Below are positions 46,601 through 55,299 of a stretch of DNA of 64,000 nucleotides, piece by piece. The position numbers were made by a program, and so were the translations under genes. Source of the DNA: Endozoicomonas elysicola (GTDB lineage: Bacteria; Pseudomonadota; Gammaproteobacteria; Pseudomonadales; Endozoicomonadaceae); NCBI RefSeq assembly GCF_000710775.1, contig NZ_JOJP01000001.1:835400-899399 (forward strand), given 5' to 3'. The notes beneath the pieces are model-generated. The model saw nothing but the letters and a program-made list of their open reading frames with translations, was not told where the DNA came from and did no database searches. The first letter of the stretch is position 1, and every line of letters starts with the position of its first letter.

Positions 46601-48491
46601 TTCGCGTGATGTAAGGTTGTCATTGTGCTTTGGTTTATGGGTAAGGGTTGTTAAAAAATATAGTGGAAATGTTTTGTCTGGAGATAAATATAACCCTACT
46701 CCTCAATCAATTGCAGATGTTCGTAAACAATGTTTGTCGAGTTTTATCATATATTCTCTCGAAAAAAATAAAGAAATAGTTAGTGCCATATTTCAATTTA
46801 TGGAAGGAGATAGGCTCTCTCCGGTTGATCAATCTTCACTGCTTTGGTTTGGGTATGAGGCTGGTGTATTGACACGTCAGGATCATGGCAAACTACTCCA
46901 GAAATTAAGCCATGAAAGCCTGGATTATTTTTTTCACTCTTTACTGTTTGCATCAGATCCTGATGCCGTTGATTTTTTGAGGTTGCAAACGCCTGATACG
47001 CTTGGACTTCCTACTCCCAAGTGCGAGGCTTTGGGGATGAAGGCGTTTGAGCTTGGACGCATTCAAGATGCCAAGTGGCTGGCAGAAAATAGAATGCTTA
47101 GTCATATTGAAGCCATGCTTGCATGGAATAATGGGGTATCTTCAAAAGTAGATGCTCAACTGCTTGAGGGGCTTCTTGATGATGCCCGGAATGGAAAAAA
47201 TCAAGCCCAGTGTCGATCCATTGACTGGCTACTGGAACAACGAAAATTATCTAATAACGTAGATGAATTATTTGAAGCCCAGTGTTGTTTTTATCTTCAT
47301 ATTCCAAGCATATGGACTGATAGTCAGAGGTTGCTTTATCAGGGACTAGCCCTTTGTGCTGGATTAGGTGGTTATGTTGATGAGAATCTTGGCAGCGAGA
47401 AGGTAAAGGCTGCACTGACCACCGAAGACCCAATAATACCGTTTCTACTTTATTGTCATCAATCTTCGGGTCGTGTCAAATCGGTGTTTTCAACGGTGGA
47501 TTTGTTAATTGGTTTTGCTAAAAAAATGCCCGTCCCTTGTAACAAGGTCATGGCAGAGATATTACTGATTGTTGGTATGGATGAATGTTTGAATGGTATT
47601 GCCGAGCTGGAAAGGCTTTTACAGGTAGGAACTACTTTAAATCAGGGGTTAGGGTCGGTGGTTGATAGCTTGTCATCATGGCTAAGTGATTGGAATAAGT
47701 GTTGCCAGCTTCAGAAAATGAAACCTTTGGATAAGTGGGTGTGCCGATTAGAGGAAGAAGCTAATGATGGGTGGCCAATAAGCAATCTCTCATTGATAAA
47801 AGATAATATTGAAATTATGAATAGTATGCTTGTTACCTCAGGACTGTTTCAGAAATCATTAATTAAAGCAATTAAAACCCTTTATCTGCAATCATCAGCA
47901 GAGCACAAGGAGTTTGCAGAATTTCTTTTAAAAAGAGTTACTCGTGAATATCACTCGCAACTTTTGAGTCAGCTAGGGGAATTTCTAAATTTATCTAATC
48001 CGCACTTCGATACAATTGATAGATATAACCTCTACCTTTCATTGCCCGCAGAACATCAGAGTGCAAATATTGCCCTGCTCGCAGATTATATAGTTAAAGT
48101 TGACCTTCATGAGAATAAAGCCCCGGTGTTTGTAAAACAAGATTTGGACAAGGCCGGCTGGCTAAGTCTAATTCGGGGGATAGCTAAGGATAAGGCCAGT
48201 TTGGTGGACCATGAGCTTGACCAGATGACTCTCCAAAAGAGAGAGCATATCCGTAAAGAGAAAAAAAACAGGATACTTTCAGTTATCAGTCATGAGTATG
48301 AGTACGAAAGTCTGGTAGCAGCCCATCTACATATTCTTAAGGCTCAGAATGTCGGTGTCGAGCATACATTGATTAGAACTTTTATTATGCGTCTGATGCC
48401 CCGGGTTGTAAAAGTCCTTAAGGGTGAAGCTGGTGTGATGAGTAATGAGGAAATTCTGGCTGCAGCGGCTATTAGGCTAAGGGAGTTCTAA
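43683..48491 (+). CDS. Very large protein of unknown function inserted between mutL and miaA
   Basis: Not recognised. 1602 residues, acidic, with predicted dense alpha-helix and no signal peptide or clear membrane segment. Short passages such as L-Y-R-A-A-D-A-G-S-E-L-A-K-R near residue 215 and C-Y-R-L-A-Q-E-I near 640 resemble Sel1/TPR-type helical repeats, so a solenoid scaffold is possible. I see no catalytic motif. Base composition is much more AT-rich than mutL or miaA on either side, and codon use differs (many AAA, GAT, TTA). The start is a TTG with AAAGGA eight bases before it; an ATG at 43710 is the alternative. The frame is intact over 4.8 kb, which speaks for selection. It splits a gene order conserved across many gammaproteobacteria, so it is probably acquired. 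An effector or toxin-like role is only a guess. Confidence 0.85.
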   Translation: MNISGRSGSMPLHDLNVSGQEPASQCVKAIEASGYIEAAEEFHSDQASSEKFRTDLSRRKLEKRDVETSCDLISIDDWPAFFSKYPDDPEEAFGDLCRGKVGAEIKCIWTMFDNGNYDGVIEKGLGLYEGINCSFVSTQLVKYVRSLILLSEILALQDGFDISSPGECFSSISSVTTKSEYIDFFLALGDAARKGDEFIFQSPDLERMCLYRAADAGSELAKRALIKDMLFGRREDREELTQSLFYPSEALAILRTMPVVDVCFKQDASYDELLDQLKVLTESKSSADRCSFIDSLSKDLRPEVVMLIPMVLLEPDFGDVNPCRALSALKELPVYSNIRAINNYWSCRAQIESQNGLSPENVQKLKGLIRDNLSAASGFILDEYCRGYRSLPMVQVYQGQLDDVPVARSLAYQMFKTSHLLDHNDDFRSDRNVQATIDVARVVALNFGAPDLVLDELYSSCKDIFSPKLWMKLKDSKLKICPDEVFKWKDEFEYYEDSKCIVFRDAINVWMGNLSNAGFVKAALEKDPVHASFWMLCLNHQLQDMTTIELLTYFWDGTRKDPNSIAGLVFTSGFPVVLEQLYRYAVLLNFFDDSDLFDPERLMSFGLDKETKSKCLLQLAENNELCSRLDRASLCYRLAQEIMPREGREYHNHGDYRVMKQQFSDMYRKFYCLKLLPQHPLGNYFGFYNFMEIMKGLKADESLDFHVEFVEHVLDFVAEACHHSFSPPDLIVELFDGCSELITWVRTFVLGESVRIHKGFESWLKKIPKEHEFDRYCLKLNDQKEYLQEMIGDFYRAKSVRDFSGYQQKEYLDQLLSPFHCITEHRALHQLRQSTCEDEFIMMLRNVYQDKYLDVIPVMDLVFGKLSPLLADHRELMVQIVSRFEDKVERATNHEFELTVQLVNTMHTFLKNSQPYNCRVALIYYKTLTKFSVEVSDVLKRVISKDYGECANFYKVSEEYNSADQMSYFIDGFSRDVRLSLCFGLWVRVVKKYSGNVLSGDKYNPTPQSIADVRKQCLSSFIIYSLEKNKEIVSAIFQFMEGDRLSPVDQSSLLWFGYEAGVLTRQDHGKLLQKLSHESLDYFFHSLLFASDPDAVDFLRLQTPDTLGLPTPKCEALGMKAFELGRIQDAKWLAENRMLSHIEAMLAWNNGVSSKVDAQLLEGLLDDARNGKNQAQCRSIDWLLEQRKLSNNVDELFEAQCCFYLHIPSIWTDSQRLLYQGLALCAGLGGYVDENLGSEKVKAALTTEDPIIPFLLYCHQSSGRVKSVFSTVDLLIGFAKKMPVPCNKVMAEILLIVGMDECLNGIAELERLLQVGTTLNQGLGSVVDSLSSWLSDWNKCCQLQKMKPLDKWVCRLEEEANDGWPISNLSLIKDNIEIMNSMLVTSGLFQKSLIKAIKTLYLQSSAEHKEFAEFLLKRVTREYHSQLLSQLGEFLNLSNPHFDTIDRYNLYLSLPAEHQSANIALLADYIVKVDLHENKAPVFVKQDLDKAGWLSLIRGIAKDKASLVDHELDQMTLQKREHIRKEKKNRILSVISHEYEYESLVAAHLHILKAQNVGVEHTLIRTFIMRLMPRVVKVLKGEAGVMSNEEILAAAAIRLREF

Positions 48492-48650
48492 TCTTCAGAG
48501 AGGGAGGAGTTATGTGTTTGTTGTAAATCAGTGTATTTTTTCAGATAGAAACTTTTTAATAATCTTTTGATCAATACATGTGGCTATCGAAAGTTCAGTA
48601 CATAATCCTATAGAATCGCATTTCCATTATTTTCAGGTGCTCATTATTTT

Positions 48651-49601
48651 ATGTCCGCGTATGAGGAAAAGCGGCTTCCTCCCGCTGTATTTTTAATGGG
48701 GCCCACTGCATCTGGCAAAACTGACCTGGCGGTGGCGCTCAGCAAAGAGCTGCCTGTTGAGATCATTAGTGTAGACTCGGCCCTGATCTACCGGGGGATG
48801 GATATTGGTACTGCCAAGCCGGAGCCCGAAATACTTGCAGAAGCCCCACATCACCTGATCGATATTCTTGACCCTGCGGAATCATATTCAGCCGCAGATT
48901 TTAGACGGGATGCGCTGTCGTTGATGGCTGATATTACTGCTCGTGGGCGTATTCCTTTGCTGGTTGGTGGTACGATGATGTACTTTAAAATGCTCAGGGA
49001 TGGTATGGCAGCGATGCCCGCTGCTGATGCCGGGGTACGTCAGCGCTTGCTGGATAGTGCTCATGAAAATGGCTGGGGTTTTTTACATCAGCGGCTTTCT
49101 GAAATTGACCCTGAAGCGGCGCAACGAATAAAACCATCGGATACCCAGAGGCTGCAGCGTGCTCTGGAGGTTTATGAGTTAACCGGTAAGCCCCTGTCTC
49201 AATGGCACCGGGAGCAGGAAGAGCAGAGTTTACCTTATCGTTTAGTGAGTCTGGCTGTGGCTCCGGAAGATCGAGCGGTACTTCATGAGCGTATCGCCCT
49301 TCGTTTCAGGCTGATGCTGGAGAATGGTTTTCTTGAAGAGGCAAGGTCTCTCTATCAACGGGAAGAGTTGAATGTATCCATGCCATCCATTCGATCTGTC
49401 GGTTATCGTCAGGCCTGGTCCTATCTGGATGGGGAACTAAGCTACGATGAGATGGTCGAAAGAGGTATTATCGCAACCCGGCAGCTGGCCAAAAGACAGC
49501 TAACCTGGCTAAGAAGCTGGCCAGATGTTCACTGGCTCGATACGTTATCCGAGAACTTATCGGGTGATGCCTTGAAAGTCTTGGGAAGCGCCCTCAAATA
49601 G
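48651..49601 (+). CDS. miaA: tRNA dimethylallyltransferase
   Basis: Adds the isopentenyl group to A37 of tRNAs that read UNN codons. It has 316 residues with P-loop G-P-T-A-S-G-K-T-D, the substrate motif [16 protein letters not shown] and the family motif [12 protein letters not shown] near the end. The ATG at 48651 gives the usual N-terminus. It is separated from mutL by the large inserted gene and followed by hfq, as usual. Confidence 0.97.
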   Translation: MSAYEEKRLPPAVFLMGPTASGKTDLAVALSKELPVEIISVDSALIYRGMDIGTAKPEPEILAEAPHHLIDILDPAESYSAADFRRDALSLMADITARGRIPLLVGGTMMYFKMLRDGMAAMPAADAGVRQRLLDSAHENGWGFLHQRLSEIDPEAAQRIKPSDTQRLQRALEVYELTGKPLSQWHREQEEQSLPYRLVSLAVAPEDRAVLHERIALRFRLMLENGFLEEARSLYQREELNVSMPSIRSVGYRQAWSYLDGELSYDEMVERGIIATRQLAKRQLTWLRSWPDVHWLDTLSENLSGDALKVLGSALK

Positions 49602-49831
49602 ACTAGATGTATTTTGTGGTACTTTAGAACCCGTAATTGTTCCTGCAGGACTGACGGGAGTAGCTAGTATTACTTATTGAGTGCGGTGTGGGGTTAGCTT
49701 AATGTGAGCCGGCATTTCATAGGCTGTACATATATTGAACAATGAGTACTGGCACAGCCGGTCTAGCGGATAGTCCTCCCCAAAGTGAAACAAGGCTATT
49801 CAAAAACCCGAGAATTAAAAGGAGTACAGAA

Positions 49832-50077
49832 ATGTCAAAAGGGCATTCTCTACAAGACCCTTACCTGAATGTGCTGCGTAAAGAACGCGTGCCAGTTTCT
49901 ATCTACCTGGTTAATGGTATTAAGCTTCAGGGGCAGATTGAGTCTTTCGATCAGTTCGTTATTCTTCTTAAGAATACAGTGAGCCAAATGGTATACAAGC
50001 ACGCTGTATCTACAGTTGTTCCAAGCCGTCCAGTTCGCCTGCCAATGCAGGGTACTGAACAGTCAGAGCTTGAGTAA
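49832..50077 (+). CDS. hfq: RNA chaperone Hfq
   Basis: A hexameric RNA chaperone of 81 residues for small-RNA pairing. Sm1 motif ([15 protein letters not shown]) and Sm2 motif (Y-K-H-A-V-S-T-V) are complete. The ATG at 49832 has AAAAGGAG nearby and gives the exact Hfq start ([10 protein letters not shown]); an upstream frame from 49742 is not coding. The C-terminal tail is short. In pseudomonads Hfq acts in carbon catabolite control downstream of CbrAB, whose genes are also in this window. Confidence 0.98.
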   Translation: MSKGHSLQDPYLNVLRKERVPVSIYLVNGIKLQGQIESFDQFVILLKNTVSQMVYKHAVSTVVPSRPVRLPMQGTEQSELE

Positions 50078-50095
50078 CTCTGTTTAATGCATTTT

Positions 50096-50120
50096 GAGGG
50101 CGCTTAAGGCGCCTTTAATT
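50096..50120 (+). terminator. Probable attenuator or terminator after hfq
   Basis: Stem GGCGC-TTAAG-GCGCC (50099-50113) followed by TTTAATT. It lies 20 bases after the hfq stop and may reduce read-through into hflX. Confidence 0.55.
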
Positions 50121-50233
50121 GCTTCTAATTATTTATTTTAAAATAAGCCATGTGGCGCAGTCTTATTTTCAGGTTTCTGTAAGCTGGCTCCCAGCTGTTA
50201 TACGCGCGGTTCGTGGCTGTTTAGGAGATCTAT

Positions 50234-51526
50234 TTGTTTTTTGACCGCCATGAGGGTGGTGAAACCGCAGTACTGGTTCATCTTGAGTTGAATGATGAAC
50301 GAGAGCGGGAGGACCCCCAGGAATTCATGGAGCTGGTACGCTCCGCTGGCGTTGAGTCTGCCGCCTTTATTACCGCAGGCTGTAAGCACCCTACTCCCCG
50401 TTTCTTTGTCGGCCCCGGCAAAGTCGAAGAAATCCGTCAACTGGTAGTATTGCATGACGTCGATGTTGTGCTGTTTAACCATGCCCTTTCCCCAAGTCAG
50501 GAGCGGAATCTTGAAAAAGAACTGCAATGCAGGGTCATTGATCGTACTGGGCTGATTCTGGATATCTTTGCTCAACGAGCGCGAACCTTTGAAGGGAAGC
50601 TTCAGGTTGAGCTGGCTCAGCTGCAGCACATGAGTACCCGCCTGATACGTGGCTGGACACACCTGGAAAGGCAGAAGGGGGGGATTGGTCTTCGGGGTCC
50701 AGGTGAAACACAGCTGGAAACGGACCGTCGCCTTCTCAGGGTTCGCATCAAAAGTATTACCCGTCGTCTGGAAAAAGTGCGCAGGCAACGGGAGCAGGGG
50801 AGGCGCTCAAGAAAGCGGGCAGAGGTGCCTCAGGTTTCGCTGGTCGGTTATACTAACGCAGGAAAATCTACGCTGTTCAATCGAGTGACTGAATCCGTCG
50901 TTTATGCGGCCGACCAGTTGTTTGCCACGCTTGATCCAACACTTCGTCGTATCGATCTGCCTGACATAGGCCCGGTTGTGCTTGCTGACACGGTAGGGTT
51001 TATCCGCCACCTTCCACACAAGCTGGTTGAAGCGTTCCGGGCAACTCTGGAAGAAACCCGTCAGGCAGACTTATTGTTGCATGTGATCGACAGTCATGAC
51101 CCTGAACGTCTTGAGAATATGGATCAGGTGCATTCGGTTCTGAAAGAGATCAATGCTGATGAGGTTCCGCAACTTGAGGTCTATAACAAAATTGATCTTC
51201 TGCAGGGGGTAGAACCAAAAATTCAGCGTAATGATGAGGGGAGGCCTGTTAGGGTCTGGGTTTCTGCGGTTACCGGGGATGGTGTTGAGTTGTTGCAGGA
51301 AGCCATTAAAGAGTTGCTTTCTGATGACATGCTACAGGGGCAACTAACGCTAAAACCTGCACAGGGTCGCATTAGGGCTCGTCTCTACAGGCTTGGTGCT
51401 ATTCAATCAGAGGCATATTCAGAAAGTGGGGATATTGTTCTTGATATCCGACTACCAAAACCTGATTTTGAGCGCCTTTCCAAGCAAGAAGGCCTTAGTG
51501 ATAGCTGCTTTAGTACTTCTGCCTGA
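50234..51526 (+). CDS. hflX: Ribosome-associated GTPase HflX
   Basis: A 430-residue GTPase that splits stalled ribosomes under stress. The N-terminal HflX domain has the G-P-G-K-V-E-E motif. The central helical part carries R-G-P-G-E-T-Q-L-E-T-D. The G domain has G-Y-T-N-A-G-K-S-T-L, D-T-V-G-F and N-K-I-D. The start is a TTG at 50234 with AGGAG seven bases upstream. Its position between hfq and hflK is the conserved one, but here a hemerythrin gene separates it from hflK. Confidence 0.95.
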   Translation: MFFDRHEGGETAVLVHLELNDEREREDPQEFMELVRSAGVESAAFITAGCKHPTPRFFVGPGKVEEIRQLVVLHDVDVVLFNHALSPSQERNLEKELQCRVIDRTGLILDIFAQRARTFEGKLQVELAQLQHMSTRLIRGWTHLERQKGGIGLRGPGETQLETDRRLLRVRIKSITRRLEKVRRQREQGRRSRKRAEVPQVSLVGYTNAGKSTLFNRVTESVVYAADQLFATLDPTLRRIDLPDIGPVVLADTVGFIRHLPHKLVEAFRATLEETRQADLLLHVIDSHDPERLENMDQVHSVLKEINADEVPQLEVYNKIDLLQGVEPKIQRNDEGRPVRVWVSAVTGDGVELLQEAIKELLSDDMLQGQLTLKPAQGRIRARLYRLGAIQSEAYSESGDIVLDIRLPKPDFERLSKQEGLSDSCFSTSA

Positions 51527-51547
51527 TTGTGATACGGCTTATACGTA

Positions 51548-51561
51548 TTGATCTGGGTCAA
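51548..51561. promoter_or_regulatory. FNR-like box between hflX and the hemerythrin gene
   Basis: TTGATCTGGGTCAA fits the FNR consensus at nine of ten positions and resembles the box of dms operon 2. No good -10 lies at the matching distance, and the gene start is about 310 bp away. A hairpin separates the two. Confidence 0.4.
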
Positions 51562-51598
51562 TGCTGGTTGGCTCTTTTCTCGTCAAAATTACCTTCCT

Positions 51599-51632
51599 AG
51601 CGAGCAGTTATGCTCGCTATTCGTTTGTTTTC
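51599..51632 (+). terminator. Probable terminator of hflX
   Basis: Perfect 8-bp stem AGCGAGCA with TGCTCGCT, loop GTTA, then a T-rich stretch (ATTCGTTTGTTTTC). 70 bases after the hflX stop. Confidence 0.7.
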
Positions 51633-51869
51633 TGCCGATTCATACCAGTCAGGCTTTCTATTGTTATCCTGGGGGTACCCGCAGGTGTCCTGATGCACTG
51701 AGCACATAACGAAATATCAACAGGCCCTGCTATTTGAGTATCGGGTACATGGGATGCCATCAAAAGTTGTACGGCTGTATTATCAAAAAACAGTACAACC
51801 CCCTGTGCTATTCACTGGTAAGTCTTCTGGCAGCAAGGAAGATACTCACCCGGAAAGTGGATTGTTGTG

Positions 51870-52361
51870 ATGCTTAATATTGACAGTGTGGAAATAGATA
51901 ATAATTCAGAAGAGTTATTCCCATGGTCAGATAAGTTGTGTGTTGGTATTGAAGAGATTGATGCTCAGCACCGTGTCCTGGTGGACCTACTGAATGAATT
52001 ACACCGAGCTATCCATGAAAGACAGGGGTCAGAGGTTGGCCGGGAAATTCTTGGTCGTCTTGTGGAGTACACCCGTATTCACTTCACAGTAGAAGAGTCG
52101 TTGATGAGAGTGCTTGGATATCCGGATTATGAGGAGCACAAAAAACATCACTCACAGTTGATTGAGCAGGTAAATAATCTTCATGAGAAGGTTATTCAGG
52201 GACAGCAGGTCAGTTTTGAGTTGCTTCATTTTTTAAGAGTTTGGCTGGCTAAGCATATAATGGAGGAAGATCGGGAGTATGTCCCATTTATGCTTTCAAA
52301 AGGTGTTGCTGCGAATTATAAGAAGCGTTCTTGGCTGGACCGAATATTTCATCATGAATGA
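51870..52361 (+). CDS. Bacteriohemerythrin
   Basis: An O2-binding di-iron protein of 163 residues. The hemerythrin pattern is present: W-S-D-K-L-C-V-G-I-E-E-I-D-A-Q-H near residue 20-35, Y-T-R-I-H-F-T-V-E-E-S around 70-78, Y-E-E-H-K-K-H-H near 90-97, and L-A-K-H-I-M-E-E-D near 130-138. The five histidines and two acidic ligands seem complete. It may store, sense or deliver oxygen. It interrupts the usual hflX-hflK adjacency. The ATG at 51870 directly follows an in-frame GTG. Confidence 0.9.
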   Translation: MLNIDSVEIDNNSEELFPWSDKLCVGIEEIDAQHRVLVDLLNELHRAIHERQGSEVGREILGRLVEYTRIHFTVEESLMRVLGYPDYEEHKKHHSQLIEQVNNLHEKVIQGQQVSFELLHFLRVWLAKHIMEEDREYVPFMLSKGVAANYKKRSWLDRIFHHE

Positions 52362-52480
52362 TGGATAAATTTTGGGCGAAACAGCTCTAATTCAGGGTTT
52401 GTAAAGAAAATCCGTTGCGGTCTTTACCAATTCGGCTTGCGCTATTCGCTATCCAAACTCTACAATCTGGCTCAGGAACT

Positions 52481-52518
52481 ACCTTACAGGCACATCTATA
52501 TGGATGTACCTGTAAGGT
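52481..52518. repeat. Long hairpin upstream of hflK
   Basis: Stem of 16 bp with one mismatch (outer arms ACCTTACAGG and CCTGTAAGGT, inner ACATC and GATGT). It lies in a 405-bp gap between the hemerythrin gene and hflK that otherwise shows no gene. It has no T-run, so it may be an operator-like or repeat hairpin. Confidence 0.6.
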
Positions 52519-52766
52519 AAGTCAGGATCCCAGGCTGCACGGAACGTTGCATTTTCTACTCCCCTGTGGTGGAGTGAAAGTTGATGGCTGCTCTGGAAAT
52601 TTATCCTGCGACGTCATGTCATGCCTGACTGGCCCTTAAGGTCTGAAGGTGACTATGGTATGTACATCCTCTGACGGACCGGCGATTGATTTAAAAGCCA
52701 GTTGTCCCCAGTAACAGGGATGCTCAAACCAACATTTAATTTGATGCTGACTCTACGGAGACATAT

Positions 52767-53933
52767 ATGGCCTGGAACGAGCCGGGTGGAAATAACCAGG
52801 ATCCATGGGGCGGTGGTAACAAAGGCGATAAGCAAGGACCACCGGACCTGGACGATGCTTTTCGAAAATTTCAGGAAAAGCTGAATTCAATGTTTGGGGG
52901 TGGCCGTAAAGGTGGCTCTGGTGGAGGTGCTCAACCAGGCTCTTCATCTGGAATGTTTATCGGCATTCTGATTCTGGCTGTTGTTGCTTATGTCTGGAAT
53001 GCTGTCTATACCGTTGATGAAAAAGAGCAGGCGGTTATTCTCCGGTTCGGTGAGTATGCTGAGACCGTAGGACCAGGTCTGCATATATACTTTCCCCCCA
53101 TTGATACCAAATATCAGGAACGTGTTACTGAACTTCGAACTTATAACCTTCATCAGCAGATGCTGACTGAAGATGAGAACATTGTCGAAGTGGCCATGTC
53201 GGTTCAGTACAACATTGAGGATATCAAGGACTATGTCCTGAATGTTGCCAAGCCTCTGGTGAGTCTTGAGGAGGCTACGCAAAGTGCATTACGGCACGTT
53301 GTGGGTGGTTCTGAGATGTATCAGGTGCTGACGGAAGGCCGTGAAGTCATGGGTATTGAGGTTCGTGACCGTCTTCAGGCATATCTCGATAGCTATGGTA
53401 CAGGTCTTAATGTAGCCAAGGTGAACATTGAAAGCGCCCAGCCCCCAAAAGAAGTGCAAGCGGCATTCGATGACGTTATTCGTGCCCGTGAGGACGAAGA
53501 AAGAGCCAAGAACAAGGCTCAGGTGTATGCCAACAAAATCGTTCCTGAAGCGCGTGGTCAGGCTCAACGTACGATTGAGAATGCCAATGGTTACCGAGAT
53601 GAAGTGGTGGCCAGGGCAGAAGGTGAGGCTGATCGTTTCGTGAAGTTGATGGGTGAATACAAGCAGGCGCCTGAAGTAACCCGTGAGCGTCTGTATATTG
53701 AAACCATTGAAGAAGTATTCAGTAAGTCCAGCAAGGTGCTTGTGGATGTTGAAGGTGGCAATAACATGATGTATCTGCCTCTCGATAAGCTGACACAGTC
53801 CCATGGTAGCAGCAGCATGCCTTCAAGGCAGTTATCTGCGCAGGAATTAAACGAGATTACCACTCGGGTGACAGAAGAATTGAATAAGCGCGTCAATAGC
53901 TCGCGAGCCAGTGGAGGGAGGGTAAGTCGATGA
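52767..53933 (+). CDS. hflK: FtsH protease modulator subunit HflK
   Basis: Band-7/SPFH protein of 388 residues that forms, with HflC, a large membrane cage around FtsH. The Gly- and Asn-rich N-terminus (P-G-G-N-N-Q-D-P-W-G-G-G) is followed by one membrane segment (about 69-88) and the periplasmic SPFH domain, then a coiled-coil region and a Ser-rich tail. The ATG at 52767 follows GGAG. The last codons overlap the hflC start (ATGA). Confidence 0.96.
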   Translation: MAWNEPGGNNQDPWGGGNKGDKQGPPDLDDAFRKFQEKLNSMFGGGRKGGSGGGAQPGSSSGMFIGILILAVVAYVWNAVYTVDEKEQAVILRFGEYAETVGPGLHIYFPPIDTKYQERVTELRTYNLHQQMLTEDENIVEVAMSVQYNIEDIKDYVLNVAKPLVSLEEATQSALRHVVGGSEMYQVLTEGREVMGIEVRDRLQAYLDSYGTGLNVAKVNIESAQPPKEVQAAFDDVIRAREDEERAKNKAQVYANKIVPEARGQAQRTIENANGYRDEVVARAEGEADRFVKLMGEYKQAPEVTRERLYIETIEEVFSKSSKVLVDVEGGNNMMYLPLDKLTQSHGSSSMPSRQLSAQELNEITTRVTEELNKRVNSSRASGGRVSR

Positions 53934-54796
53934 GTCAGAAAGCCTTCACTGGACTGATTATTGCCCTGGTTGCTGTGATACTGGCTTGGGGTAGCCTCTT
54001 TGTCATCTCTGAGCGGGAGAGAGCGGTTCAACTTCGTTTTGGTCAGGTAGTGCGTGACAGCATTCCCCCGGGCTTGCATGTGAAAATCCCGGTCATTGAT
54101 AAGGTTAAGGTGTTTGATGGTCGTCTGCAGACGCTGGATGTGCCGTCTGAACGTTTCCTGACCCTTGAGCAGAAGGCCGTTATTGTGGATTCCTACATCA
54201 AGTGGCGAATTCATGATGTGTATGACTTCTACCGTGCAACTGCCGGTGATGTGTTCCGTGCCAGTAACCTGTTGGCCCAGCGCGCTGAGTCCAGCATGCG
54301 TAACCAGTTTGGTAACCTCACCCTGAACGAAGTGGTTTCAGGACAGCGCGATGAGATGATTGAAGCCTTGACCAAGTCCTTGAATGACGTTGCTCAGAAA
54401 GAGCTTGGCGTCAGTGTCATGGATGTGCGTATCAAGCGAATCGACTTGCCTCCACAGGTCAGTGATTCTGTGTTCGAACGTATGTCATCTGAGCGTGAAA
54501 AAGAGGCTCAAGACTATCGCTCCCGTGGTCAGGAGATGGCAGAAGGTATCATGGCCAACGCTGATCGTGAGAAGCGTGTGGTTCTGGCCGATGCATACCG
54601 TCAGTCTGAAATGATCCGCGGTGATGGGGATGCCAAGTCAGCCGATATTTATGCTAAGGCATACCAGCAGGACCCTGAGTTCTATGCTTTCTATCGGAGC
54701 CTTCAGGCCTACCGAGAGAGTTTTGGGGAGTCTGGTGATATCATGTTGATTGAGCCTAAAGGTGAATTCTTCCGTTACTTTAACCACGATAAGTAA
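53930..54796 (+). CDS. hflC: FtsH protease modulator subunit HflC
   Basis: A 288-residue partner of HflK with one N-terminal membrane segment (about 7-24), an SPFH domain (F-V-I-S-E-R-E-R-A-V-Q-L-R-F-G) and a helical C-terminal part with Y-R-S-R-G-Q-E-M-A-E-G-I. It is translationally coupled to hflK by a four-base overlap. A strong terminator follows, so hflKC form one unit. Confidence 0.97.
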   Translation: MSQKAFTGLIIALVAVILAWGSLFVISERERAVQLRFGQVVRDSIPPGLHVKIPVIDKVKVFDGRLQTLDVPSERFLTLEQKAVIVDSYIKWRIHDVYDFYRATAGDVFRASNLLAQRAESSMRNQFGNLTLNEVVSGQRDEMIEALTKSLNDVAQKELGVSVMDVRIKRIDLPPQVSDSVFERMSSEREKEAQDYRSRGQEMAEGIMANADREKRVVLADAYRQSEMIRGDGDAKSADIYAKAYQQDPEFYAFYRSLQAYRESFGESGDIMLIEPKGEFFRYFNHDK

Positions 54797-54837
54797 GGCA
54801 AATAATGAACTCTTGCGAATAGAGTGGTAATATTATC

Positions 54838-54862
54838 AAAACCGGGCCTCGCCCGGTTTTTT
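54838..54862 (+). terminator. Intrinsic terminator of hflKC
   Basis: Stem AAAACCGGGC with GCCCGGTTTT, three-base loop, then T-run. 42 bases after the hflC stop. Confidence 0.93.
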
Positions 54863-55017
54863 CGTGTGTGGGTTCACTGAACTATCTGTTATGAAAATAC
54901 TGCTGTTCTGGCTCAGTAATCATTTTCATGGCTTGGAGTGAGCGGCATTTTGCGCTCATGGCTGTCAGGATATGAACTCATGGCCATGCTGGGGGGGTGA
55001 ACAGCGGAGAATAGGCA

Positions 55018-55212
55018 ATGGACTTTGGGCAGCAATTACTGATTGCTTTCAGCCTTATGCTGGTGCTTGAGGGTGTTGTGCCATTTCTTTACCCACAGCG
55101 CTGGCGACAATTAGTTCGCCAGTTAGCTGAAATTGATGACCGGCAATTAAGAGTAGCCGGTCTGATCAGCATGCTGGTGGGTGTGGCTTTACTGTATCTG
55201 ATCAATGGTTAG
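55018..55212 (+). CDS. DUF2065 family small membrane protein
   Basis: A 64-residue protein with two hydrophobic segments (about 6-24 and 46-62). The family features F-L-Y-P-Q-R-W-R and the Gly-rich second helix are visible. Function is unknown. A protein of this family lies between hflC and hisZ or purA in many gammaproteobacteria, as here. A GGAGA site lies about ten bases before the ATG. Confidence 0.9.
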   Translation: MDFGQQLLIAFSLMLVLEGVVPFLYPQRWRQLVRQLAEIDDRQLRVAGLISMLVGVALLYLING

Positions 55213-55299
55213 CCTCTTCGCTCTGGACACTTTCTGATACTGAAATGATGGAAAAGGGCGAAGAAAAAAACTTCCACAGTAACAATAAGAGAGGCTGTT

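Noticed and set aside
49742-49831. Longer hfq frame with 30 extra residues
   Set aside because: The canonical Hfq start with AAAAGGAG is at 49832, and the added residues match nothing in the family.
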